Assembly (NCBI GenBank): GCA_039566865.1
Contig: CM076952.1
Span: 16,264,501-16,328,500 of the forward strand
DNA from: Aurelia coerulea
Taxonomy: Eukaryota > Cnidaria > Scyphozoa > Semaeostomeae > Ulmaridae
Direction of reading: 5' to 3'
Length of the DNA: 64,000 nucleotides
Part shown: in pieces, positions 1-11,030 of the stretch
Position numbering within the stretch: the stretch's first letter is position 1
Layout of the letters: each line of letters begins with the position of its first letter
Notes under the pieces: model-generated
What the model saw: only the letters and a program-made list of their open reading frames with translations
Database searches by the model: none
What the model was told of the DNA's origin: nothing
Position numbers and translations under genes: made by a program

Positions 1-1906
1 CTGTCAACAAGTAAACAGAAACGTAAAATTCGATTACAGGAAATCTAGCCGCGTTTTTTCAATCAAACTTAGGACAGTTGTAGATCAACTACGTAACTAA
101 AGATGAAGCGAAAAAATTGGACACTTTTCTAGTAGTGTTGGAGATAAACCACTTTTCTTAAATCAACAAAATGATTTTAACTAGGATTTGCGAAGCCAGC
201 ATTGACCGAAATATTGCGATTTATGCATCTTTCGATTGCCCAGACTATATAGAACAACATCCTTTTTACCGCCTTTCGATAGGCCGAATAAAAGTGGAGA
301 AATTGACTTTTTTCTGAGGTAGAGTGGTTTTGCGAAAAGGCATCTCGCTGTGCACTAGAGCGGAAAGCAGAGGTACCTTAATCTTTGTCAAAAAAACCCT
401 GAATTAGATGCTAGAATGTTCTCCAAATTTTTTTGCTTTCAGGGTTTAGATCTATAAGGGAGTTTCTTAAATTATCGTTTTCGAAAGCACTGAAAACGAT
501 CCAAAAACGTCGATCAAATTTTCTAAAGATTCGACATGAATGGACAAAGAGAAAACTTTTTCGTGATGATGTGGGATTTAGAAATCGATCAACTGTAATC
601 TGCTGTTGCACGAGCACTAGTTTTGTCTTTGGAGAAAAGTGAAAATACTTTCAGTGATACAAAGAAATATTTTTCCTTTTGTAAATTCAATTGAATTTAT
701 GCAGGTTGCATTCTTGTGTCAAGGGAGTTAAAATGACAAACACGTAAGCGTCATGATGCCAAGCAAGCATGGAATTTCGTTAAATTTATGATACAAAGAA
801 TGGCTTGGCGCGGCAATTTATAGCAAATATTACGGGATTTCGCAACAAGCCAGTTGTCGAACTAATGCTCGTGCAGGAGTTTACATTAATCAATTTCTAA
901 ATCCCTAAACCACCCCGAAAAAGAAAAGATGCCTCTTTGTCCATTGAAACCGAGTCTTTAGACAATTTGATCGACATTTTTTATCGTTTTCAGTGTTATC
1001 GAAAACGAAAACCTTAACCCTAACAGGCCTAGGGTATTTGATGCTCTAGGAAGACTGGGGGGGGGCTGATTCAGCCCCCCTGTTTTATTTCCGTTCTGAA
1101 CGATGCAGAGACTTGAAACTTGGCATGTGCATAGTACATCATGAGCTGAACCCAAAAATGAAATCTATTTTTATTTCTGTCACTTGACGTGCTCATGACG
1201 TCACAATATAGATTTTCAAAGTCAATAGGGTTCAGTACTAAAAATTTTAAATCGTTGATTGTGAGAAAACGAAAGGCAATAAGGACATGGGTCCAATATT
1301 AGTGTATTCTATGTTTGAATAGCTTTTGCTTTGCAAAGGAAAATTTGTAAAAAGTGATGACGTCATCACACAGGAATTCGAAGAATGTGCGCATGCGTAC
1401 AACCAAAATCCGCATAATCATACGTTTAAATTACAAACAAATCATGCAGTTGGATAGATGATCAAACTTACCGTATATTCCTCCAATTTCATTCTTTTCC
1501 TGCATTTGCTGTAGAATTTATATGCATTTATTGAAATTTTGCACAGACATCTCTCAAAAACTGATCGCATTTACCCCCTGGAATGTATTTAATGTTTCTA
1601 AAAAGTTCATTTTTGATTATAAGAAGGATAAAAACTAAAAGTCAGAAAGTTTCAGCGTTCTAAGTGCACTTGGTAAAAATCCACAGAAGAAAAGACGCTA
1701 GGGGGGGGGGTTTAAAATTAATTAATTTAAAAGAAAATTAGCTCTAAAACCTGAAAACAAAAACCTGCAAAATGTCCTGAATCTAGTTCACGCTGTTTGC
1801 TAAAGATTACGTCATAAATCTTCAAAATCGATCAGTGTACGATTTATCGTGGACTGTCAAAAGAGGATGGTTTATTTTGGTACACCCGGTACAAAAGTTC
1901 ACTGAC
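1..1906. other. Non-coding stretch, no gene recognised
   Basis: I see no supportable gene here. The longest open frames are under 70 codons and resemble nothing I know. Two G-runs are present, at about 1,058-1,066 and 1,701-1,710. The segment from about 1,015, with a TTAACCCTAA start, a G-run and the text GAAACTTGG, loosely resembles the left end of the TTAA-flanked element at 61,760-62,602. I found no matching right end, so it may be a truncated relative. Confidence 0.5.
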
Positions 1907-3103
1907 TTAATACTTAATGTTGATACTTTTGATGGCAAGTGAAAAACGACCTTCGTTGAAATCTGGATTTGGTTTGCCATCATCTTTTAGTTTGCTCACA
2001 ATGAAGCCAACTGTATCAATCGCTGTTACGTCAACCTTTCCCTGCTGGGCCAAAACATGGCCAAACATCGTTGGCCAGAACGTGGAGATATGAAGAAAGA
2101 CGGGGGTGTATTCGCTTTTCGGTGGCAGAATTACTTCACTCTGATAATTGAAAGCACGCATCTTTGTAAGGGAGGCAAGCTGAACTTTGAATCGCTGAAC
2201 CTTATCCTCAAGATTTTTGACAGTAACAACTACACCAACACAGTTTTTGAGCATTTCTTTCAGCTTATCCACATTCTCAGGATGAAATTTTACACTAGCG
2301 AAACCACCATCATTGACAGTGACAATATTGCCTTCAAAAAGACCCTCTTCATCCTTAACATTGAATGTGGATGTACTTTGGCCACCCATGACTGTGTCAT
2401 TCAAGATTTTCGGCGTCATTGTAAGCCCTTGTTGTGTTGCGCATGTGAAGTCTATCAACAAGGCATACTTCTCAACTATGGACGCTCCAGAAAGGTTTGA
2501 CTTAGTTTTCTGAAACATCTCAGGAAGTCGTACCTCGTCATACACATAATCCAGTGCTTTTCGCAACGTAAACAATTGCGCCTGTGTGTCGACATCACTG
2601 CTTTCCAACTGCAAAGCTTTCTTCACAACGTCTTTCGATTCATCTGATAATCTTTCATGCTCCAAAATTCCTTTCATGCATTTGAAATACAATTGCTTTA
2701 CATGATCTGCTGAATTCTTACCTTGTATTGCCGTAGTTAAGCTGATGATGTTGCTGATGATTTTATGCACTGGGTTGAAACGGGCGCTCTTCACTCCGCA
2801 ATACATATCCACGTATTCATCATAGACGAGATCTAAGGCCTGGCGGAGATGCCATACGGAGTCATCCTTGTTATTACAGCCACCACTTGCTTGCAAGCCA
2901 TTCTCCAAAGTCTCAATTAAATTAGCAGGCATTCGTGTCATCTTCCTGTCTCTAATGGCACTTTTGATGGCACTTTTGAACAGGGATTCACTCAACTGCT
3001 TATTGCCGGAGCGGAAAAAGAAACTGCCGGATGACAATGCACTGCGGACTGCCGTCATCATCTTCAGGACCGCGCGGTCTTGCGGGTTTGAATGGAATGA
3101 CAT
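1907..3103 (-). CDS. CIA30-domain protein (NDUFAF1-like C-terminus), single-exon frame
   Basis: A 398-codon minus-strand frame, far longer than chance frames nearby. Residues about 215-398 look like a CIA30 domain (complex I intermediate-associated protein 30). They contain NDTVMGGQS at 235, then GLFEGNIV, the hallmark NDGGFASVKF, a VILPPKSEYTPVF stretch, and a terminal GRFSLAIKSINIKY strand. In NDUFAF1 this fold helps assemble respiratory complex I; CIA30 domains also occur in unrelated proteins, so the role here is open. Residues 1-205 are not NDUFAF1-like. They are helical with an internal duplication (LRQALDLVYDEY and LRKALDYVYDEV). I see no clear mitochondrial presequence. On the minus strand the start ATG follows a pyrimidine-rich TTGCCTTTGTAG, which looks like a 3' splice site, so a 5' untranslated exon may lie upstream. 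No frame breaks were seen. Confidence 0.75.
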   Translation of the reverse strand: MSFHSNPQDRAVLKMMTAVRSALSSGSFFFRSGNKQLSESLFKSAIKSAIRDRKMTRMPANLIETLENGLQASGGCNNKDDSVWHLRQALDLVYDEYVDMYCGVKSARFNPVHKIISNIISLTTAIQGKNSADHVKQLYFKCMKGILEHERLSDESKDVVKKALQLESSDVDTQAQLFTLRKALDYVYDEVRLPEMFQKTKSNLSGASIVEKYALLIDFTCATQQGLTMTPKILNDTVMGGQSTSTFNVKDEEGLFEGNIVTVNDGGFASVKFHPENVDKLKEMLKNCVGVVVTVKNLEDKVQRFKVQLASLTKMRAFNYQSEVILPPKSEYTPVFLHISTFWPTMFGHVLAQQGKVDVTAIDTVGFIVSKLKDDGKPNPDFNEGRFSLAIKSINIKY

Positions 3104-3310
3104 CCTACAAAGGCAAAAAATAGCAAGTGTAAATTATATAGGATGGGATTTTTTCTCACGTGCCAAAATATATCGCACGAACAAAAAAATTGGCCTTTCT
3201 TATCCTATGTTTAAAAGAATGGTCTTTTTTTCTTTGGCAATCGATATCTCTCACTGTGCTGTGTCAGAAAATAAGAGAATCGTTTCAGAACATCGTCAAG
3301 TAACCAGAAG

Positions 3311-3403
3311 GCACGTGACGTGACGTGACGTGACGTGACGTGACGTGACGTGACGTGACGTGACGTGACGTGACGTGACGTGACGTGACGTGACGTGACG
3401 TGA
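3311..3403. repeat. (TGACG)n pentanucleotide microsatellite
   Basis: About 18 uninterrupted copies of a 5-bp unit, TGACG, read on the plus strand. It lies roughly 210 bp upstream of the start codon of the CIA30-domain gene. The unit contains the TGACG half-site known for CREB/ATF-type bZIP factors. An open frame of repeated RHVTS across it is a by-product of the repeat, not a gene. Confidence 0.95.
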
Positions 3404-3584
3404 ATTGCTATACGTTACGCTACCGTACGGTATGATACGGTCCTTTCCATAATAGGAATCGACACTGCTACATCGACTAGCGTCTATAATAGGCCAAAGA
3501 ACCGAACACGAACCAATTGTTTCTTTATCTACACAATGAAACAGCACGTGGTAAAGAGTTGCCAAATACAATAGTAACCTATTC

Positions 3585-3760
3585 CCACCCAAAGGGTCTC
3601 TCTAAAATCTCAACAGAACGCATGGAAACTCCATTCTTTACCCTAACGGGATCTGCTTAGCCATGTGTGTAGCCCCTTGAGGCACAAGCAAGATATCAAA
3701 AGCGTGGAATTGGTTTTTTTCGTCTCTTTCTACGCAACAAGCAGTCACACGCGTAAAAGT
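3585..3760. repeat. Dispersed repeat copy, inverted match at about 28,785-28,965
   Basis: The reverse complement of this stretch matches 28,785-28,965 with few differences. Shared text includes GTTTCCATGCG, GCTAAGCAGATCCCGT and GACTGCTTGTTGCGTAGAA. No coding content was recognised. The class is unknown; the element could extend further on either side. Confidence 0.65.
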
Positions 3761-4966
3761 GACCCACCTCTCCTCCCTTGGCGACATTTCTTTCCGCTAA
3801 CAACGGCCATTTCCATACTTCACTTTTCAACTATTACAACATTTGCAGTTTTCCTATATTTTCTTATGTGTGCCATGGGCTTAAAGGCAAAAAGGGGCAT
3901 TAACTAGGGATAATGGGCCTTCAAGCCTTGAAAAATGAAGTGAAAATTGTCCATTAGTCACCATTCCTCTCAAATAGCGATCTTCCTTCGCACTCGGGTA
4001 TCTTAGTTGATTTGAGAGGGAGAGTGACTAATTGGATGAGAAAAGTAACCTATTCTCATCCAATTAGTCACTCTCCTTCTCAGATCAACTAAGATCCCCG
4101 AATGCTCCGGAAGTCATAATTTCGGTACTGTACCAAGCAGAGAATACAAAAAAAGATGAAAAATTAGTAGCAAAATATAGCTATTCCATAAAACCTCAAA
4201 GATATCTACTCCATAATTCAGAAAAACCAAACCCCTGAAAAAAACAAAATTAAGATAAAAAATGTAATGAAGCCTTTTAGGAGCTTTTGTGATGGGAAAA
4301 AACTCGTTAAGACTGCTGGCTGCACATGCACTAAATTGACTATATTCCGTCTATCCATGATGCATTGTTCATCTACCTCAACTAGTTGTAGGTTGAATGT
4401 TAGCCTGAGGAGGACCTTACTGACTGTTACATTTATTACAAAAGTGGAAGCCAGAATTATTCTGTAAACAGCATCGGCAGACTCCCGCATTCTAGCAATT
4501 GTAGGTGCGGCCCGCAACAGTTAAAAGAACAGTCTGAATGAAAGCAAGTCCGATTGCAAAAGGTTTTGTATGCCATCCAAGTATTTTGTTAGAAGGCTAT
4601 AAAGGACATCGTCTCGTGATTTTCTTTCTACCTAGACAAAAAACTAGGCTATAAACTGCTAAGGAGGATACCACTGGTCACCATATGTCCTGGGAGAGAT
4701 ATCGGGTATAACGGTAATTCGTAGATCATAAGCTAGCAATGATCCAACAAAAAGACGGCAGGAAAAAACATAGCAGTTTGGTCCCTCCGAATCTTTGTGT
4801 AAAACTACTGACACCATTTGACGGATATTGGTAAACATTTGTACTTAAAGATAGACATAAGAGAAAAGTCAGATGAAAAAACGGAAACTTTTCTTAGCAC
4901 AGTAAGGCCTTTGAAACATGTGTTATCATTAGAATGTGACTGACTAAAACGGCAAAGAAACTATAT
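3761..4966. other. Non-coding stretch with a ~105-bp hairpin at 3,995-4,100
   Basis: No gene recognised. At 3,995-4,042 and 4,053-4,100 two nearly exact inverted arms (about 47 bp, 10-bp loop) share GAGAGTGACTAATTGGATGAG and its complement. This is a hairpin or small foldback element. Short frames at 4,218-4,517 show no recognisable motifs. Confidence 0.55.
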
Positions 4967-6049
4967 GTATATGGCCCCCGGGGGGGGGGGTAACTTGGAC
5001 CAAAAGATGACGGGGGCGTGCCGCCCAACTTGTAGCGTCATACCCACCCTTATCAATTCACATACTTTTTTCATACCCACTTTTAAGGATTTGGAGAAAA
5101 ACATACCCAGTTTTAAGGATTCCAAATTCAACTGTATGTAACATGCAAGGGATTGAAAAAGAACGTAAATAAACTACAACTAACATTTTATGTTTTGTCT
5201 TTATAAGAAACTTGGATCTGGCCATAGCACTAAACGTTTCATAATTCAACAAGCAAATTTTCGCACTTTAGTACTAGAAAGCTTCTTAATTTGTTTCTCA
5301 TCTTTTAAACTCATGAATTGCCACTGTGGTCCCAACAAACACTGCTGCAGATATGTTTCTTGAGATCTACAGTGGCGGCCTGGCTTTTTCCGTCCGGTGG
5401 GGCCGGCAGCGAAATGGCGCCCCTTTATATCAAGCATAGTCGTCAAGTTTCTGACGAGATTGGCAATGTTGCAACTTTCTTACGCTCACTCTTTGAGACC
5501 CTGACCTGCCCAAAGGCTAGATTCAGACATCTGAGTGACTAATGTAAATTGTGCCGGTCTGGGGGCGAAGCCCACAAGAAAATGTATTGCAATAGGGGCA
5601 AATTAAATGAGGGGTCTGAGGGCAAGGCGTTAGGAAAAAATTTTGGACCACACCATTTACTTAGGCTTAGAATGCATCTTCTAATACTACGAGGATTATT
5701 TTTGAAGAATAAGAATTCATCGCCTAATATCATGCTTGCCTTTAGCGACGAGGAAACCTTGATAGTTTTGTGACAGCTATCATCCTATAAATCAAAGCAC
5801 GAGGAACCTTTTTGAAGAAGCACCCTTTACTTTTGCTTACAATCATTTGCGTGGTCAGGTTAAATTAAGAGGGGGGATCGAAATGAGGGGGTCTGGGGGC
5901 AAAGCCCCCAGGAAAATTTTTGGGGCCACGTCCTTTACTTTGGCTTAGAATGCATCTCCCAATATCATATTTGCCACTAGCGACAAGAAAACTTTGATAG
6001 TTTTGTGAAAGTTATTCTATGAAACAAGGACAGATTTTGTAACAATAGA

Positions 6050-6424
6050 GCCTTTGGTTTGTTTACATATGACGCCATCTTGGTTGACTAGCCAATCAGA
6101 GAGCTCTATTTCTATGGCGTCATCTGATGATAATGGTGGAAGGAGGGGTTTGCTGTGGAGAAAACCACACCCTCGTCTTTTCCTCGCGACGAAAATATAC
6201 TTTCGCAAAAACTCAAACTTTTTTGCACACGTATAGAACGATAAATTTTACATACTTTTTTATTGGCACTAAGCTCTGCGTCTTCTGCTCTTCGCGCAAT
6301 CGTTCGCTCTTGACACCCCTTTTTGCACGTCTTCCACGCCCCTCCGACGGCTATGCCCAAACCCAACAAATCACACTTCTCGATCAAAAACAACAGTTTG
6401 ACTTTAATTTGTCCTGCCATTAGA
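6050..6424 (+). repeat. Left long inverted arm inside the 3.98-kb element
   Basis: This stretch and the reverse complement of about 7,797-8,165 are nearly identical over about 370 bp, with only scattered substitutions. The arms carry GACGCCATCTTGG (a YY1-like site when reversed), CCAATCAG (a CCAAT box) and GCGTCATCTGATGA. Similarity continues weakly to TTCCGAATCGGTGGACA. Open frames of about 100 codons in the arms occur on both strands because the arms are copies. I do not call them genes. Confidence 0.8.
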
Positions 6425-7796
6425 TGAAAGAAAATTTCAGAAAAGGGTTTTAAAATGTTTGAAAATCAATTTTCATCATCAACTTTCCGAATCGGTGGAC
6501 ATTGCAGCCCCCTCTCCCCACCCCCGCAACCACCAATCGTTTCAGGGCGAGAGAGCGAGACGAGCCGGGGATGAGACGGTTCATGTTCTGAATAAATGTA
6601 AATTACAGACCAAAATCTTTGAAAATGGTAAAATACCAACCTTCCATAAAACGTACGTTATGTACAAAGTATTAATCCTCCAAAAGTAGGTGACTTCCTG
6701 CTCCAATCGTCAAGTATCGCCATGAATTGTAACGAATCGTCTTTCGGTTTCCTTCCCTTCTCATTTTTTTTTCCGATTAGCCTGATCTCAGGCTACTTGG
6801 TAAGATAAGTTAGTTGAGCATGGAGGACTTCTTCTCAGGCCCGATCTCTCTTCTGTTTGACTACTGTTTGACATTATCCAGTGTTGAAAGTTTGCAATGC
6901 TTGATTAACAAAATGTAAACTCCACCCACCACTATCAAAATCCAGAAATGATTCTCCTTTCCGAAGTTGGAGTCAAAACAAACCTTTTTAAATGGAAACA
7001 TTTTGAGCGTGCGGTTTACTGAAAGTGACGAGTGGCAGAGTGGCTGCAATGGTTTCAAGTGAAGACTGTAGGCCGAAGTCTCAGATCGCCATAAAATAAA
7101 GAAGCTCGAGTACTGAGAAACTATAAAGTTGAGAAACCATTCATTCTAATAAGTTCTGAAGGAAATCTTGATCATAATTATACTATTGTTCACTTGTTTC
7201 CGGTATCATATTACTCAAAAGGTACTTGAGCAATGTCTAAACATTGGTTTCAAAAAATGTACTTTTGAAATGTTCACGATGGCAAAAGTAAGTGACCTTG
7301 AAGTTTGTTATGAAACCTTTAATAAGAAACGCATAAGAAATAGTTTTGAGAAATTTTGCCCCAAATTCTTAGTTTCTTATTAAAAAATTACGTTTATGTT
7401 ACTGTGGAAATGGAAACTGTAAATTACAAAAGTTTCTTTGCTTTTTTAATTCAGGTAGGGTAGTTTCTTAAGTTTCTTAAGAGCATACCACTTGCTCGCT
7501 GTTTCTTACAAAATTGAGTGTATATATTTGAAGATGACAGTAATTTCACCCCGTTTAGCTGCAACTCAAAGAAACAAAGAATGTTCCACTTATTTACTGC
7601 TACGACTTACTTGGTCAACTCCGGATCTCTGTCAATAATTCTTCTTTCCTGCTTGGGCACTCATCGTCGTAACAGGATTAAATTTCTGAGGTTCTTCTCT
7701 CGTCTCGACTCCGGCTTGTCCACCGATTCGGAAGATTGATGTTGAAAATTGATTTTATGACATTTTAAAACTCTCTCTTAAAATATTTTTTTCATC
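6425..7796. other. Spacer between the long inverted arms
   Basis: About 1.4 kb of AT-rich sequence with no recognised gene. Frames here stay below about 75 codons. The edges (about 6,470-6,500 and 7,725-7,765 reversed) still share short similarity, so the original palindrome was probably longer and its centre has diverged or been replaced. Confidence 0.5.
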
Positions 7797-8165
7797 TGCT
7801 GGCTTCGTAATTGAAGTCACATTGTTGTTTTTGATCGAGAAGTGTGATTTGTTGGGTCTGGACATAGCCGTCGGAGGGGCGTGGAAGACGTGCAGAAAGG
7901 GGTGTCAAGAGCGAACGATCGCGCGAAGAGCAGAAGACGCAAAGCTTAGTGCCAATAAAAAAGTATGTAAAATTTATCGTTCTATACGTGTGCAAAAAAG
8001 TTTGAGTTTTTGCGAAAGTATATTTTCGTCGCGAGGAAAAAACGAGGGTGTGGTTTTCTCCACAGCAAACCCCTCCTTCCGCCATTATCATCAGATGACG
8101 CCATAGAAATAGAGCTCTCTGATTGGCTAGTCAACCAAGATGGCGTCATATGTAAACAAACCAAA
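7797..8165 (-). repeat. Right long inverted arm inside the 3.98-kb element
   Basis: Reverse complement of 6,050-6,424, with only scattered differences (for example GCCATTATCATC here against ACCATTATCATC in the other arm reversed). The near-identity of arms more than 1.3 kb apart implies a recent origin or gene conversion between them. Confidence 0.8.
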
Positions 8166-8189
8166 GGCTCTATTGTTACAAAATCTGCC

Positions 8190-8790
8190 CTTGTTATTCT
8201 ATGAATCAGCGCACGATGCACGAGGAAAAGTTTTGAAGAAAGATATTTTACTTTGGCTTAGGATGCATCTCCTAATATCATGCTTGCCATTAGCGACAAG
8301 AAAAACTTTGCTAGATTTGTGACAGTTATCCTATGAATTAGAGCATAAGGAAAATTTTAGAAAAAAGATCCTTTAGTTTGGCTAAGAATGCATCTCCTAA
8401 TATCACGCTTGCCATCAGTGACAAGAAAAACTTTGATAGTTTCGTAACGGTTTTCCTGTGAATCAGAGCGCGAGGAAAATCTTAGAAGAAAGATCCTTTA
8501 CTTTGGCTTAGAATGCATCTCCCAATATCATGCTTGCCATTAGCGACAAGAAAAACTTTGACAGTTTTGTGACAGTTATCCCATGAATTAGAGCATGAGG
8601 AAAATTTTGGAAGAAAGATCCTTTACTTTGGCTTAGAATGCATCTCCCAATATCACGCTTGCCATTGGCGACAAGAAAAACTTTGATAGTTTTGTGACAG
8701 TTATCCTATGAATTAGAGCATGAGGAAAACTTTTGAAGAATGATCTTTTACTTTGGCTAAGAATGCATCTCCCAATATCAATATCATTTC
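8190..8790. repeat. ~126-bp tandem repeat, about five copies
   Basis: The motif GAATGCATCTCC(C/T)AATATCA recurs at about 8,260, 8,386, 8,511, 8,637 and 8,763. Each is followed by CTTGCCATTAGCGACAAGAAAA and GAGCATGAGGAAAA variants. Diverged single copies lie in the left half of the element (about 5,665-5,990). It is non-coding. Confidence 0.85.
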
Positions 8791-8964
8791 TTCAAAACCC
8801 ATTATTAAGGTTTCAGGACAGTAAAACCAACCCATTTCTATTGGAATCACTGCATTTTGAGACCCATATTTAGGGATTTTGAAGCTTTTGAACCCATCCT
8901 TATGGGCGGCACGTCCCCGTTCAGCTACATATAGGAGTTACCCCCCTCCCCCCGGGGTATATGG

Positions 8965-9252
8965 TGGAAATGGATATAGGAAAAGATCTTCATCAACAGG
9001 GGCGCCATAACTATGTTAAACCACAATCGACAAAAGATTTCATACGTCATGAGCCATAAAGCTCAAAGGCAGGCTTTGATTTTAGTGACTTTCATCACTG
9101 CACGAAACAGCGTAAACTGCAGCTTTTGGGTCAAAAGAAGTGTGACAAAAGGGTGTGGCAATAGGTTTAGCAAATCTCTTCTGGAAAAAGTCTGCATCAT
9201 TTCATAGTTGTGAAATGTAGGATTTCCGTTAGACGGATCCCTTTCAAGTTAA
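8965..9252. other. Short gap between the TIR element and the satellite array
   Basis: Nothing recognised beyond one short open frame (9,013-9,207) without similarity to known families. Confidence 0.5.
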
Positions 9253-11030
9253 TAATCAAATTCATTCTAGCTACAGTAACGAAGATACACGCTAAATAGT
9301 GCTCTTTCAAATTCATGGATCAAAATCTTTATGGCTACCATAAGGAAGATTTATGCTAGACGGTGCTCTTTCAAATTCATGAATCAAATTCTTTTTGGCT
9401 ACAGAAACAAAGATATAAGCTAGACGGTGCTCTTTCAAATTCATCAATCAAATTCTCTTTGGCTACCGTAACGAAAACGTACGCTAGACGGTGCTCTTTC
9501 AAATTCATTAATTAAATTCTTCTTGGCCACCGTAACGAAGATATACGCTAGACGGTGCTCTTTCAAATTCATGAATCAAATTCTTTCTGGCCACCGTAAC
9601 GAAAAAATACGCCAGACGGTGCTCTTTTAAATTCATAAATCAAATTCGTTTTGGCCACCGTAACGAAGATATACGCTAGACGGTGCTCTTTCAAATTCAT
9701 TAATTGAATTCTTTTTGGCCACCGTAACGAAGATATACGCTAAACGGTGCTCTTTTAAATTCATCAATCAAATTCTTTTTGGCCACCGTAACGAAAAAAT
9801 ACGCTAGACGGTGCTCTTTCAAATTCATTAATTGAATTCTTTTTGGCCACCGTAACGAAGATATACGCTAAACGGTGCTCTTTCGAATTCATGAATCAAA
9901 TTCCTTTTGGCCACCGTAACGAAAAAATACGCAATACAGTGCTCTTTCAAATTCATTATTTGAATTTCTTTTTGGCCACCATAACGAAGATATACGCCAG
10001 ACGGTGCTCTTTCAAATTCATAAATCAAATTCGTTTTGGCCACCGTAACGAAGATATACGCCAGACGGTGCTCTTTTAAATTCATAAATCAAAATCGTTT
10101 TGGCCACCGTAACGAAAATATACGACATACGGTGCTCTTTTAAATTCATCAATCAAATTCTTTTTGGCCACCGTAACGAAAAAATACGCTAGACGGTGCT
10201 CTTTCAAATTCATTAATTGAATTCTTTTTGGCCACCATAACAAAGATATACGCCAGACGGTGCTCTTTCAAATTCATAAATCAAATTCGTTTTGGCCACC
10301 GTAACGAAGATATACGCCAGACGGTGCTCTTTTAAATTCATAAATCAAAATCGTTTTGGCCACCGTAACGAAGATATACGACATACGGTGCTCTTTTAAA
10401 TTCATCAATCAAATTCTTTTTGGCCACCGTAACGAAAAAATACGCTAGACGGTGCTCTTTCAAATTCATTAATTGAATTCTTTTTGGTCACCATAACAAA
10501 GATATACGCCAGACGGTGCTCTTTTAAATTCATAAATCAAATTTGTTTTGGCCACCGTAACGAAGATATATGCTAGACGGTGCTCTTTTAAATTCATGAA
10601 TCAAATTCTTTTTGGCCACCGTAACGAAAATATACGCTAGACGGTGCTCTTTCAAATTCCTAAATCAAATTCTTCTTGGCCACCGTAACGAAAAAATACG
10701 CTAGACGGTGCTCTTTCAAATTCATGAATCAAATTCTTTTTGGCCACCGTAACGAAAAAATACGCTAGACCTAGCTCTTTCAAATTCATTAATTTGAATT
10801 CTTTTGACCACCGCAACGAAGATATATGCTAGACAGTGCTCTTTTAAATTCATAAATCAAATTAGTTTTGGACACCGTAACGAAGATATACGCTAGACGG
10901 TGCTCTTTCAAATTCATTAATTGAATTCTTTTTGGCCACCATAACTAAAATATACGCTAGACGGTGCTCTTTTAAATTAATAAATCAAATTCGTTTTGGC
11001 CACTGTAACGAAAATATACGCTAGACGGTG

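Larger units (their letters stand above)
4975..8956. mobile_element. 3.98-kb TIR element, G-run termini, 8-bp TSD (hAT-like)
   Basis: The ends are inverted repeats. The left end has CCCCCGG plus a G-run, then GGTAACTTGG and CGGGGGCGTGCCGCCC. The right end, reversed, has CCCCGGGG, GGGTAACTCC and CGGGGACGTGCCGCCC. Both ends abut an exact 8-bp direct repeat, GTATATGG, at 4,967-4,974 and 8,957-8,964. An 8-bp TSD fits hAT-type transposition. No transposase is visible, so it is non-autonomous or a composite. Inside are long inverted arms (about 6,050-6,420 against 7,800-8,165) and a tandem repeat of about 126 bp. Confidence 0.75.

Noticed and set aside
1015..1730. A TTAA-type element starting TTAACCCTAACAGG with a G-run
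   Set aside because: Resembles the left end of the 61,760 element but no matching right terminus or TTAA border was found.
3296..3592. 98-codon frame with RHVTS repeats
   Set aside because: Reads through the (TGACG)n microsatellite.
6112..6424. ~100-codon frames in both inverted arms, also at 7,792-8,106
   Set aside because: Present only because the arms are near-identical copies; overlapping frames on both strands, no motif, no sign of selection.
7021..7100. Possible tRNA (GAGTGGCAGAGTGG resembles an A box)
   Set aside because: No B box at the right spacing and no stem pairing.
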